Source: DATGZX01 sp035296965
GTDB taxonomy: Bacteria > Planctomycetota > Planctomycetia > Gemmatales > Gemmataceae
Reading direction: 5' to 3'
Assembly (NCBI GenBank): GCA_035296965.1
Contig: DATGZX010000114.1
Location: 1-64,000 of the forward strand
DNA length: 64,000 nucleotides
The position numbers and the translations under genes were made by a program. The number at the start of each line of letters is the position of its first letter. Position 1 is the first letter of the stretch. Shown piece after piece: positions 44,782-53,356 of the stretch. The notes beneath the pieces were generated by a model. The model searched no databases. It was not told where the DNA came from and saw nothing but the letters and a program-made list of their open reading frames with translations.

Positions 44782-45912
44782 GTGTCCACGGAGAATCCTC
44801 GACCATCTCCCGAGCATTTCCTTACGCTGATCCGCCAGCAGCAACGCGGCCGGCTCAAGGTCTACCTCGGCTTTGCCGCAGGAGTGGGCAAGACCTATGA
44901 GATGCTGCAAGAAGGCCAGCGTCTGAAGCGTCAGGGAGTGGATGTGGTGATTGGCATCATCGAGACGCATGGCCGGCAGGAGACGGCAGCGCTGATCGGC
45001 GACCTGGAGCAAGTCCCCCGTCGAAAGGTCGAGTATCGCGGCGTCGTTCTTCAGGAGATGGACGTCGATGCGATCCTGCTTCGCAAGCCCATGGTTGCCC
45101 TGGTTGATGAGCTGGCCCACACGAACGCTCCCGACAGCCGCAACGCCAAGCGCTACCAGGACGTCGAGGACCTGCTCCGCGCTGGAATCAATGTCATCAC
45201 GACCTTGAATATTCAGCATCTGGAGAGCCTGTACGATGTCATCGAACAGGCGACCGGCATCAAGGTCAAGGAGCGCATTCCCGACTATGTCCTGGGCATG
45301 GCCGATCAGCTGGTAAACGTCGATCTTACCGCTGAGGACTTGCGTGAGCGGCTTCTTGCCGGCAAGATATACCCGTCCGAACGTGTCCAGCAAGCGCTAA
45401 CAAATTTCTTTACTCCCGAGAACCTGACCCGGCTTCGCGAGCTGGCCTCGAGTGAGATCGCGCACTTGCTCGACCGACGACGCAGAGAACAGAGCAATGG
45501 CGAAAATCGAAGCGGCCTGGAGCGCGTCATGGTCTGCTTGAGTTCACGCAGCCCTAATACCGCTGCATTGCTGCGTAAGGGTTCACGCCTTGCAGCCCGG
45601 CTGAATGCTCCCTGGTACGCCGTCTACATCCAGACGCCGAAGGAGCAGATGGAACGCGTCGATGCCGGGACGCAACGGCAGGTCGGCAACATGCTGACGC
45701 TGGCGCATCAGCTCGGCGGCGTCCCCATGGAATTCAAAGGGAGCGAAGTCGTGGGCACGATCGCCACATTCGTGAAGGAGTACAGCATCACTCACATCGT
45801 CATGGGGCGATCGCAGCGGCCATGGTTTCGCCGTTGGTTCAGCCAACCTGTTTTGGATCGGCTATTGCGGACTGTCGAAGGCGTCGACGTGCTGGTGGTC
45901 GGCAGCATGTGA
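44782..45912 (+). CDS. Stand-alone KdpD N-terminal sensor domain with UspA domain
   Basis: A 376-residue protein. Start is GTG 44782, with GGAGGG nine bases upstream. Residues about 20-230 are the KdpD domain: Walker A-like GFAAGVGKTYEML, DVVIGIIETHGR, VALVDELAHTNAP and NVITTLNIQHLESL. Residues about 250-375 are a universal-stress fold with GRSQRPWFRRWF and LVVGS. The membrane helices and histidine kinase half of full KdpD (about 900 aa) are absent, and no kdpFABC or kdpE is nearby. Such short forms are known; they may sense K+ or c-di-AMP and act on separate partners. Its 3' end is duplicated just downstream. Confidence 0.92.
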   Translation: MSTENPRPSPEHFLTLIRQQQRGRLKVYLGFAAGVGKTYEMLQEGQRLKRQGVDVVIGIIETHGRQETAALIGDLEQVPRRKVEYRGVVLQEMDVDAILLRKPMVALVDELAHTNAPDSRNAKRYQDVEDLLRAGINVITTLNIQHLESLYDVIEQATGIKVKERIPDYVLGMADQLVNVDLTAEDLRERLLAGKIYPSERVQQALTNFFTPENLTRLRELASSEIAHLLDRRRREQSNGENRSGLERVMVCLSSRSPNTAALLRKGSRLAARLNAPWYAVYIQTPKEQMERVDAGTQRQVGNMLTLAHQLGGVPMEFKGSEVVGTIATFVKEYSITHIVMGRSQRPWFRRWFSQPVLDRLLRTVEGVDVLVVGSM

Positions 45913-46084
45913 TCTACATCGGCGTGCACGATTCCGCCGATACTAGCCCGAAGCGTTAGCGAGGACCTGTTCTGGATCGGTTATTGCGGACCGTCGAAGG
46001 CGTCGACGTCCGGGTGGTCGGCAGCATCTGATCTACATCGGGGTGCACAATTCCGCTGATACTAGCCCGGCGCGTCAGCGAGGA
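45847..46084 (+). repeat. 119-bp tandem duplication of the KdpD-like gene's 3' end
   Basis: Bases 45847-45965 and 45966-46084 align at a constant offset of 119 with no gaps and scattered substitutions. The unit includes the last 22 codons of the gene, its stop and 53 downstream bases. The second copy retains readable LLRTVEGVDV but is untranslated. Confidence 0.9.
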
Positions 46085-46113
46085 CCTCGCTAACCCGTCG
46101 GGCTAGTATCAGC
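46055..46113. repeat. Inverted repeat with core AGCCCG...GCGAGG, copy 1
   Basis: Perfect 15-bp arms GCTGATACTAGCCCG (46055-46069) and its complement (46099-46113), with inner AGCGAGG-AC-CTCGCT pairing. Part of the left arm also occurs at 45936-45966 owing to the tandem duplication. The core is shared with 54689-54741. Confidence 0.8.
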
Positions 46114-46276
46114 CGATTTGCGCAGGGTTATTTAGTGGTTCGAGCGGCAGCCGCTTTTCACTCCCGATCCATCCTGCCCAATCGGCCAAGCACACACGGC
46201 CTTGGCTCCTTACCTGTCCAACGCCTCTTTGCAACTTAATTGGACGAAGTCGAGTGCAAGAGCCCAACCGCCGTTG

Positions 46277-46303
46277 TTGAAAGCAGCCGGCGATTGGTAT
46301 AGT
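46277..46303 (+). promoter_or_regulatory. Possible sigma-70-type promoter
   Basis: TTGAAA (46277-46282) and TATAGT (46298-46303) are separated by 15 bases, shorter than the usual 17, 73 bases before the start of the next gene. Weak, position-based call. Confidence 0.3.
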
Positions 46304-46375
46304 GCGCGGCGACTTGGCAGGTTGAATTCAGCGGCAGCCGATACCAATTCCTTCGCTTATCCAGGGAGATCGAAT

Positions 46376-46849
46376 ATGAAGTACTCCAGCCGATTACTGT
46401 GGCTCATTACGGGTATCGCGCTGGGAGTGGGAGTGACGAGTCTCTACCTACTTCCGGGCCAGAAGGCGGTGGCGGCCAATGACCGCTTCGAAGATTACAT
46501 CCTTTGTACAGGGGCCGTCGCGATCCAGCCGCGTGCTCAGACAGACGGCGTCTGGCTTCTCGATTACCGGTCCGGCAAGCTTCTCGGCACGGTGATTGAC
46601 CGAACCATCGGCAAAATCGTGGCCTGGGCCGACGTGGACCTCGTCAACGAATTTGGCATCAAGCCTGGTCAAAACGTCCATTTCATGATGACTACCGGCA
46701 ACATTACTCAAGGACAAGCCGCGCTTTATGTTGCCGAGACCACAACGGGCAAGTTTGCCGTCTACTCGATGGGACCACGTCAGGATGGCCTCCCGGGAGT
46801 TTCCATTCGCCGGCACGACATGGAGATGTTCCGAGCGCAGGCAAAATGA
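46376..46849 (+). CDS. Small exported hypothetical protein
   Basis: A 157-residue protein from ATG 46376, with AGGGAGA upstream. Residues 6-30 are a signal or anchor (LLWLITGIALGVGVTSLYLL). The mature part starts NDRFEDYILCTGAVAI and continues with a beta-rich repeat of strands (GVWLLDYRSGKLLGTVID; GKFAVYSMGPRQ). The Asp/Tyr-containing LLDYRSGKLLG stretch recalls other planctomycete exported proteins, but I cannot name the family. It converges with cstA, only 18 bases from its stop. Confidence 0.75.
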   Translation: MKYSSRLLWLITGIALGVGVTSLYLLPGQKAVAANDRFEDYILCTGAVAIQPRAQTDGVWLLDYRSGKLLGTVIDRTIGKIVAWADVDLVNEFGIKPGQNVHFMMTTGNITQGQAALYVAETTTGKFAVYSMGPRQDGLPGVSIRRHDMEMFRAQAK

Positions 46850-46867
46850 CTGCGTGCTTCGCGAACC

Positions 46868-49114
46868 TTAGCCTGGTCGCGTCGGCTCTGCGCCGGCGGC
46901 CGCATCGATGCGCGCCGGCACCATGCCGAATACGACGGCTGCCCAGCGGCTGACAGCTAGCAACAGCAGCATCCCTACGCAAGCGATGACGAACACCGTC
47001 AGCGCAATGTTGACAATGCCCTTCCAAAGCTCCCCGCCGCGAATGATTGCAGGAAATTGAACGCCCAGCATTTCAGCACCGGCCGTGAGGGTCGTCGAGG
47101 TCACGAAGAGCATCGGCAGCAGCGTAATGGGGGCGTACCTGGCCCGTCCGGTATTGATGAGCAGCGTGGTAACTAGCGCCAGGGCCATGACTGCCAGAAG
47201 CTGGTTAGCGATGCCAAACATGGGCCAGATGGTGCTTATCGAGCCAGCCCAGATTAACACTCCCCAACCTGCAGTCACAATCAGAGTCGCCAATAGCGCT
47301 CCGGGCAGCCAATCGGTGCGTTCGAATTTCGTGTACACCCTGCCCAGTGCTTCCTGCAACAGGAAGCGGGCGATGCGCGTTCCCGCGTCGATGGTCGTGA
47401 GGATGAACAGCGCCTCGAACATGATGGCAAAGTGATACCAGTACTTCATGATCCCCTCGATCGGCAGCCCCGTCCAATGGAAGGCATCCGAGAAAACGAA
47501 CGCCATACCTACTGCCAGAGTGACGGCCCCTCCCGTGCGCCCGCGCAGCGCTTCCCCGCCAACCATGCGCTCCACGCTCGCCAGATCGACAGGCAAATGC
47601 TGTGCGCTATCCACGTTAGCCGCGTGCAGCGGGTCCCTGCTTTCGGAAATGCCGACGGAGGCGTATAGTTCGTCAAGCTTGGCCTGGTAACGCGGCACCT
47701 CGGGAAGGCTGGTATTGATTTCGTAGTACAGATCCGGCGGCAGGGAGGCGGCCGTGATCAGGGCCACGATACCGACCAGGCCCTCCATCAACATGGCCCC
47801 GTAGCCGATGGGCCGAATATCGCTTTCGCGGTCGATCATTTTCGGCGTCGTGCCCGAGGAAACCAGAGCATGGAACCCCGAGACTGAGCCGCACATGATG
47901 CAAATGAACAGGAAGGGGAAGAGATCGCCCTTGAAGGTGGGGCCGCCATGCAGAAATGTCTGGTTGACGGTCGGACATTGCAGTTTCGGATTTGCCATGA
48001 ATACGCCGACGATGATCAGGCCGACCGTGCCGATCTTAAGGAAGCTGGATAGGTAGTCGCGCGGGCACAGCAGGAGCCAAACGGGCAACACCGAGGCAAT
48101 GAAGCCATATCCTGTCAGAGCAAGGATCGTCTCGTTCTTGGACAAGGAAAAGATGCTTTCGAGGGCTGATCCTGGAATCCAGTTACCCACGATCACGGCG
48201 CTGAGCACGGCAACGGCGCCAAGAATCGACGCTTCGCCGATGCGGCCCCTGCGAATCTTGTACATCCACAGGCCCATCACCAGTGCGATGGGAATGGTGC
48301 AGGCAATCGTAAACGTCCCCCAGGAACTGCCGGGCACCAGTTCCTTGGCACCCTTGGGCAAGAGAACCGCTCCACGCGCATCCGAACTCAGGGTGAAGGC
48401 AGGGGGCACGCCGATGCGAAACTGTTCGGAGCGGGGAGTGACAGCGCCGCCGTCGGAATAATGAACCTGACAGCCGCCTGGGAACCGATAGACGGCGAAT
48501 TGGATCGTGCTCGCCTCTGGATCGTGTTGCGGCTGCTGTTGCGGCGGCAGCGTAATCCGCGTGTTCTCTGCAAGCTGGATATCATCGCCCCCAAGCGCCT
48601 TGACGACGACAAAGCCAAGGCCGGCAAGCGCTATCACCACGATGAAGAGGATCGCGGCCGAGACGATGATTGCCGCCTGCGGCCCTAATTCTGCGCGGGC
48701 TATCTCCGCCAAGGATTTTCCGCCCCTGCGTACAGAAGCGGCGAGCACGAGCATGTCCTGAACCGCTCCCGCCAGGCAGACGCCAATCACCAGCCAGAGA
48801 AGCCCCGGCATGTAACCGTATTGAATCGCCAGGACCGGCCCGATCAACGGCCCAGCCCCGGCGATAGCCGCGAAGTGGTGGCCGAAGAGGACCCATCGAT
48901 TGGTTGGGTCGTAGTTCTGACCGTCACGGAAACGATGCGCAGGCGTTATGCGTGAATCATCCAGGGAGGCGACGCGTGCCGCAAGGAACGCGCTGTAGTA
49001 CCGATAGGCGATGGCCAGCACGCACAGCGCCCCGAGGAGCACAGGCATAGCGCGAAGGACCGTGCGGCCGGACTCGGACTCGAAAAACACATTGGCCAAT
49101 ATCAGTCCAGCCAC
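46868..49114 (-). CDS. cstA: Carbon starvation protein A (peptide/pyruvate transporter)
   Basis: A 748-residue inner-membrane protein with 15 or more hydrophobic segments. The CstA signature block is present near the N-terminus: ILAIAYRYYSAFLAARV-like AIAYRYYSAFLA, TPAHRFRDGQNYDPTNRWVL, FGHHFAAIAGAGPLIGPVLA and YGYMPGLLWLVIG. Family members take up peptides or pyruvate when carbon is limiting. A soluble insert at about 195-255 (ITLPPQQQPQHDPEAS) separates early helices. A terminator lies between it and the pyrophosphatase gene upstream, so it probably has its own promoter. Confidence 0.95.
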   Translation of the reverse strand: MAGLILANVFFESESGRTVLRAMPVLLGALCVLAIAYRYYSAFLAARVASLDDSRITPAHRFRDGQNYDPTNRWVLFGHHFAAIAGAGPLIGPVLAIQYGYMPGLLWLVIGVCLAGAVQDMLVLAASVRRGGKSLAEIARAELGPQAAIIVSAAILFIVVIALAGLGFVVVKALGGDDIQLAENTRITLPPQQQPQHDPEASTIQFAVYRFPGGCQVHYSDGGAVTPRSEQFRIGVPPAFTLSSDARGAVLLPKGAKELVPGSSWGTFTIACTIPIALVMGLWMYKIRRGRIGEASILGAVAVLSAVIVGNWIPGSALESIFSLSKNETILALTGYGFIASVLPVWLLLCPRDYLSSFLKIGTVGLIIVGVFMANPKLQCPTVNQTFLHGGPTFKGDLFPFLFICIMCGSVSGFHALVSSGTTPKMIDRESDIRPIGYGAMLMEGLVGIVALITAASLPPDLYYEINTSLPEVPRYQAKLDELYASVGISESRDPLHAANVDSAQHLPVDLASVERMVGGEALRGRTGGAVTLAVGMAFVFSDAFHWTGLPIEGIMKYWYHFAIMFEALFILTTIDAGTRIARFLLQEALGRVYTKFERTDWLPGALLATLIVTAGWGVLIWAGSISTIWPMFGIANQLLAVMALALVTTLLINTGRARYAPITLLPMLFVTSTTLTAGAEMLGVQFPAIIRGGELWKGIVNIALTVFVIACVGMLLLLAVSRWAAVVFGMVPARIDAAAGAEPTRPG

Positions 49115-49140
49115 GAGACCCTCCCCAGCGGCACCACAAA

Positions 49141-49172
49141 CAAAAAGCCCACGGCCAAGGAGCCGTGGGCTT
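49141..49172 (-). terminator. Rho-independent terminator of the pyrophosphatase gene
   Basis: On the minus strand, AAGCCCACGGC-TCCTTG-GCCGTGGGCTT forms an 11-bp stem followed by TTTTG. It lies 50 bases after the minus-strand stop at 49222. Confidence 0.85.
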
Positions 49173-49221
49173 CATGTTATCTAGCAGGCGAAAGTTCGTG
49201 AACCGATCGTGGAAACTACGC

Positions 49222-51843
49222 TTAATGGGCGCTCTTGGCCGTGGCCGTCTCGTCCGCGACGGATCGGGCAAATTCCTCGTCCATCTGCCGCATTTCGTCG
49301 GTCTCGCGCTTCGACTGCCACCAGGCCCAACCAACCGCCAGCACCGAGATCGCAACCACCAGCACCCCCACGAGGGCGCTCGATGTTGCACTGACGATGT
49401 TGTACTTGATCACGAGCGGCAGTGCCAGCAAGCTCACCATGTTCATGACCTTGATGAGCGGGTTGATGGCCGGCCCGGCAGTATCCTTCAGAGGATCGCC
49501 CACCGTATCGCCCGTCACGCTGGCCTTGTGGGTTTCCGAGCCCTTACCCGTGAGGGAAGTTCGTGGCTGGTCCTCGATCGTCTTCTTGGCGTTGTCCCAT
49601 GCACCACCGGAATTCGCCATGAATACCGCGAGCAGCTGGCCGACCACGATCATGCCTGCCAGGTAGCCACCCAACGCGTAGGGTCCCATGGCAAAGCCGA
49701 CGAGGATTGGGGCAAAGATTGCCAGCAAACCCGGGCCCACCAATTCTTTCTGGGCGGTGCTCGTGCAGATGTCGACCACGCGGCCATAATTGGGTTTCTT
49801 GGTGCCAGCCCAGATCTCCTTGTCGCGGAACTGCATGCGGCATTCCTGAACGATCAGGTAAGCAGCGCGGCCGACAGCCCGGATGGTCATGCTGCTGAAG
49901 AGGAACGGCACGGCGCCGCCAATCAACATGCCGACAAAGACCGAGGAGTTGGCAACCGTGAGAAAAGCGGCCTTGGCATTGAAATCCGCTGTCGTGAGCG
50001 TGTTAATGCCTTCCTCGGAACCGGTAACCATTACCGCGATGAAACTGGCGAAGAGCGAGACGGCCGCGATAACCGCGGAACCGATCGCGATGCCCTTGGT
50101 GATGGCCTTGGTGGTATTACCGACGGCATCCAGGTCAGCAAGAATTTGGCGAGCCCGCTTGTACTCTTCGGGATTCATGTACCCTTCGTCGCCGGGTTGG
50201 AGATCGCGGTTGTTCGAATCCTTGTTGTAGCCCATTTCACCGATGCCGTTGGCGTTGTCTGCAACGGGTCCGAACACGTCCATGCTGATGGTGTTGCCAG
50301 TCAACGTAAGGAGACCGATGCCGCACATGGCTACGCCGAACGCGACGAAAATAGGATTCGTTTCTGTGTAGATGAGAGCAGAAGCAATGATGGCTGCACT
50401 GATGATGATGACAGCCCACACGGTGCTTTCGTATCCAACCGCAATGCCTTGAATGATGTTCGTGGCATGGCCGGTACGGCAACTCTTGGCGAGCGATTTG
50501 ACCGGTTCGAACTCCGTGCCGGTCCAGTATTCCGTACACTTGTTCAGCGCAACAGCGAGAATGATGCCGACCAAACATGTCAATGCAGGCCGCATGTCGA
50601 GAGTGCCTGGTAGAAAACTCGTCCATCCCCAGAGTTGTGCCCACTGCGGAAGGTTTGGTTGAATTTTCGTCGCCCAGCCTTCGTAGGCTTCATCGAATCG
50701 GAAGTAAAAAAGTCCAAGGAATACGAAGCCCACGATGCTGATGATGGAACCGAGGACGAAGCCGCGATTCACTGCCTTCATGGCCTGGGCCACGTCGCCC
50801 TTGTCGCCAGCCTTCACGCTGTAGGTGCTGATGATGCTGCCGATGACGCCAATGGCCCGAACGAGGAGCGGGAAGATGACTCCCTTGTGACCGAAGGAGG
50901 CATAACCCAGGATCATCGCAGCCACAATCGTAACTTCGTAGCTTTCGAAGATGTCCGCGGCCATGCCGGCGCAATCGCCGACGTTGTCGCCCACGTTGTC
51001 GGCGATCGTCGCCGCATTGCGAGGATCATCCTCGGGGATGTTTGCTTCGATCTTGCCGACGAGATCGGCGCCCACGTCGGCGGCCTTGGTATAGATGCCG
51101 CCGCCGACACGCATGAACAGGGCCAGCAACGTGCCGCCGAATCCGAAGCCCAGCAATGCCTCGTAAGCCTTTTCGCCGAAATAGAGGAAGATCAGCGAGC
51201 CGCCCAGCAGCCCAAGCCCGTCAGTCAACATGCCGGTGATCGTTCCGGTCCGGTAGCCGATTTGTAGCGCCTTGCCGAAGCTTTGCCTGGCGGCCGCTGC
51301 CACGCGCAGGTTGCCCGTAGTGGCCAGCCGCATCCCGACAAAGCCCACCGTGGCGGAAAACAGTGCCCCAAAGAGGAAGGCTATCCCACGACCGATCGCA
51401 ATTTGTACATGCTCATTATGAAGGGCAGCTGTTTCCGACACCCCGAATGGCCATTTCGTCACCACGAGCACAACGGTGATAAGCAAGATCAGAATGCCCA
51501 CCGTCCTGAATTGGCGCTTCAAGTAGGCATCGGCGCCTTCGCGGATAGCCAAGGCGATTTCTTTCATGCGCGAGGTGCCCGTGTCGGCTCCGTACACTTC
51601 GCTCACCAGCATGAGGGCGTAGCCGAGACCAGCCAAGGCGATGAAGACGTTCAGAATCAGCGCGATTTTCTCGAACCAGTCGTACTTCAGGAAGCTGAAG
51701 GGCTCCCAAGCTTCATGGCTTCCAGCCGGGGCTGCAGAACCAACCCCGGCAGCCCCCATGATCCCCACGACCATAAAAGCCAGCATCATCCAGATCCAGC
51801 GATTCGACACGCCCCTCTGACGCGTCATTTTTTTGTTTTGCAT
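49222..51843 (-). CDS. hppA: Membrane-bound ion-pumping pyrophosphatase
   Basis: An 873-residue membrane protein that couples pyrophosphate hydrolysis to H+ or Na+ export. ATG 51843 is preferred (GAGGAG upstream) over a TTG at 51867. Catalytic blocks: DVGADLVGKIEANIPEDDPR, NVGDNVGDCAGMAADIFES, DNANGIGEM and the C-terminal DTVGDPLKDTAGPAINPL. At the position that sets potassium dependence the sequence reads GNTTKAITKG; Lys there is typical of K+-independent enzymes (established for the family). An N-terminal 50-residue extension with an extra hydrophobic segment makes it longer than most. Confidence 0.96.
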   Translation of the reverse strand: MQNKKMTRQRGVSNRWIWMMLAFMVVGIMGAAGVGSAAPAGSHEAWEPFSFLKYDWFEKIALILNVFIALAGLGYALMLVSEVYGADTGTSRMKEIALAIREGADAYLKRQFRTVGILILLITVVLVVTKWPFGVSETAALHNEHVQIAIGRGIAFLFGALFSATVGFVGMRLATTGNLRVAAAARQSFGKALQIGYRTGTITGMLTDGLGLLGGSLIFLYFGEKAYEALLGFGFGGTLLALFMRVGGGIYTKAADVGADLVGKIEANIPEDDPRNAATIADNVGDNVGDCAGMAADIFESYEVTIVAAMILGYASFGHKGVIFPLLVRAIGVIGSIISTYSVKAGDKGDVAQAMKAVNRGFVLGSIISIVGFVFLGLFYFRFDEAYEGWATKIQPNLPQWAQLWGWTSFLPGTLDMRPALTCLVGIILAVALNKCTEYWTGTEFEPVKSLAKSCRTGHATNIIQGIAVGYESTVWAVIIISAAIIASALIYTETNPIFVAFGVAMCGIGLLTLTGNTISMDVFGPVADNANGIGEMGYNKDSNNRDLQPGDEGYMNPEEYKRARQILADLDAVGNTTKAITKGIAIGSAVIAAVSLFASFIAVMVTGSEEGINTLTTADFNAKAAFLTVANSSVFVGMLIGGAVPFLFSSMTIRAVGRAAYLIVQECRMQFRDKEIWAGTKKPNYGRVVDICTSTAQKELVGPGLLAIFAPILVGFAMGPYALGGYLAGMIVVGQLLAVFMANSGGAWDNAKKTIEDQPRTSLTGKGSETHKASVTGDTVGDPLKDTAGPAINPLIKVMNMVSLLALPLVIKYNIVSATSSALVGVLVVAISVLAVGWAWWQSKRETDEMRQMDEEFARSVADETATAKSAH

Positions 51844-52072
51844 TGGCGGAGAGCACTCCTCGATCAATCCGATTTAATCGACAAAAATCGCAACGTACCA
51901 TCAACGAGTCGGTACGAGTGAGAACGTGTGCAGCGAGGTTCTATCCTTGGCTCGAACAAGGATTTTCCCAATTCTGAGGCAGTTGATGCTGCGCAAGACA
52001 GAGGGATTGCGCCCCTTTTACTACACGCTCTAAAGAATACGCTATAAAGATAGGAACCACTTGAGGGCAAGT

Positions 52073-52984
52073 CTACGGGTTAGTGAAAATCTGCCGGCTG
52101 ATATCCACTCCGACCCTTGCACTCCATGCAGCCAGCAATTGCTGGAAAATCCGACCTGGCCAGGGAATCGACGTGCCGTTAATTGCGCTTATTCCAGCTA
52201 TGCAATAGGGCGTACTGCTCAGGAATGCCTCTTCTGCCGAAATACACTCCGACAAGCTGAGCGCGCGTTCCGCAAATGGGATCTCGAGTTCCGAACATAG
52301 CTCTTGCACGACTTGTAGGCTTATGCCTCCAAGAATCGATGCACGAGGCGGCGAGAGCACGGCGCCTCCGCGCACGAGCAGGAAGTTCGCAGCGGCGGTC
52401 TCGGTCACCATATCCAGGTCATCCCGCAATAGAGCGCTCGCCCGCGGGTCGATTTGATGAGCTTCCTGTTCCGCCAGCCACCAGGTGATCCGACTCCGCT
52501 GCTTGATGGAGGCATCGACGCAGGCTGCCGGCACATGTTTCCTATCCGGGACGACCAAGTGCGCCCCCTGCGCGAACAGACGCTGGTAACGGCTGAAAGG
52601 AAGCGGGAACGTGTGCAGCCCGAGCGTCGGCGGGCCATCGCCTGGCCCGCCCGCCTGGCCTGCGTAGTACGCGATCGGGCCAGGCGTCGCGAACATCACC
52701 AGACCCAGGTCTTGCCCAGGGCCGAGGTATGCAGAGTTGTGAGCGACAAGGCGCTCCGCAATGTCAGCGATCTCATTGTCAGGAACGGGCTGAGGTATGA
52801 GCGCGCACGTGCAGCTAAGCCGAAAACGGGCGAGATGATCGGCCAGGCGGAAGAGCCGGTGGTTGAACGTGCGGCACAGGTCGCTTACGGTAGCACCGAA
52901 GATGAACCCAGCATCGTGGATGGCGATATGCGCCGCTTCCTGAGCGAGGAACTGTCCGTTGAGGTAAGCCAGCGGTAAAGGCAT
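52073..52984 (-). CDS. Class IV (fold type IV) PLP aminotransferase
   Basis: A 303-residue enzyme of the branched-chain aminotransferase/aminodeoxychorismate lyase group. PLQYLNG-like N-terminus PLAYLNGQFLAQEAAHIAIH, substrate region DAGFIFGATVSDLCRTFN, the catalytic Lys in ASIKQRSRITWWLAEQEA, and the cofactor-binding VTETAAANFLLV. Whether it transfers amino groups from branched-chain amino acids or D-alanine, or lyses aminodeoxychorismate, cannot be decided. The waaA gene lies upstream on the same strand, separated by a repeat-rich spacer. Confidence 0.88.
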   Translation of the reverse strand: MPLPLAYLNGQFLAQEAAHIAIHDAGFIFGATVSDLCRTFNHRLFRLADHLARFRLSCTCALIPQPVPDNEIADIAERLVAHNSAYLGPGQDLGLVMFATPGPIAYYAGQAGGPGDGPPTLGLHTFPLPFSRYQRLFAQGAHLVVPDRKHVPAACVDASIKQRSRITWWLAEQEAHQIDPRASALLRDDLDMVTETAAANFLLVRGGAVLSPPRASILGGISLQVVQELCSELEIPFAERALSLSECISAEEAFLSSTPYCIAGISAINGTSIPWPGRIFQQLLAAWSARVGVDISRQIFTNP

Positions 52985-53356
52985 CGGCAGATTTGGGAAA
53001 CTCAGTGAGCGATGCTTGGTGCATTCACGCGTGGTCGTGGGCCGTAATTGCCAACTCGTACCGGCGGCTCGGCAAACCGTTCAACCAATTCATTTTTAAC
53101 CGAGCGCCAAATCAGCGTGCGCTGATCAGCAGCAAGCGATCGAACTTGGGTGCCATGTTTTCGCGGCCCAAGCCGGGGCTGCACCCAGCCAGTTCTACCT
53201 GCCGGGGCCGCGAAAGCATGTCGTGCCCCAAAGCAAAGGGACAGTTCGCCGACCGCTCCATGCTTTCGGGCCTCGCCTCCTGGAACTCTTTCCCGTAGGT
53301 TGGGCCCGAAAGCATGGCACCCAACATGTGTCTGGTGCAAGATCACGCAGGGTCAT
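52985..53356. other. Intergenic region dominated by a fourfold inverted motif
   Basis: A 372-base gap between two minus-strand genes. Beside the repeat at 53146-53324 there is a short hairpin ATCAGC-GTGC-GCTGAT (53111-53126). No gene supported. Confidence 0.55.
53146..53324. repeat. Four alternating copies of a GCCATGCTTTCGGGCC-like motif
   Basis: Motif copies: 53146-53169 (plus, TTGGGTGCCATGTTTTCGCG), 53204-53230 (minus), 53257-53272 (plus, TCCATGCTTTCGGGCC) and 53301-53324 (minus, complement of TTGGGTGCCATGCTTTCGGG). Neighbouring copies can pair as two hairpins or the outer pair as one long stem. Confidence 0.8.

Noticed and set aside
49165..50613. 482-codon plus-strand frame opposite hppA
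   Set aside because: Shadow frame; hppA motifs are complete on the minus strand.
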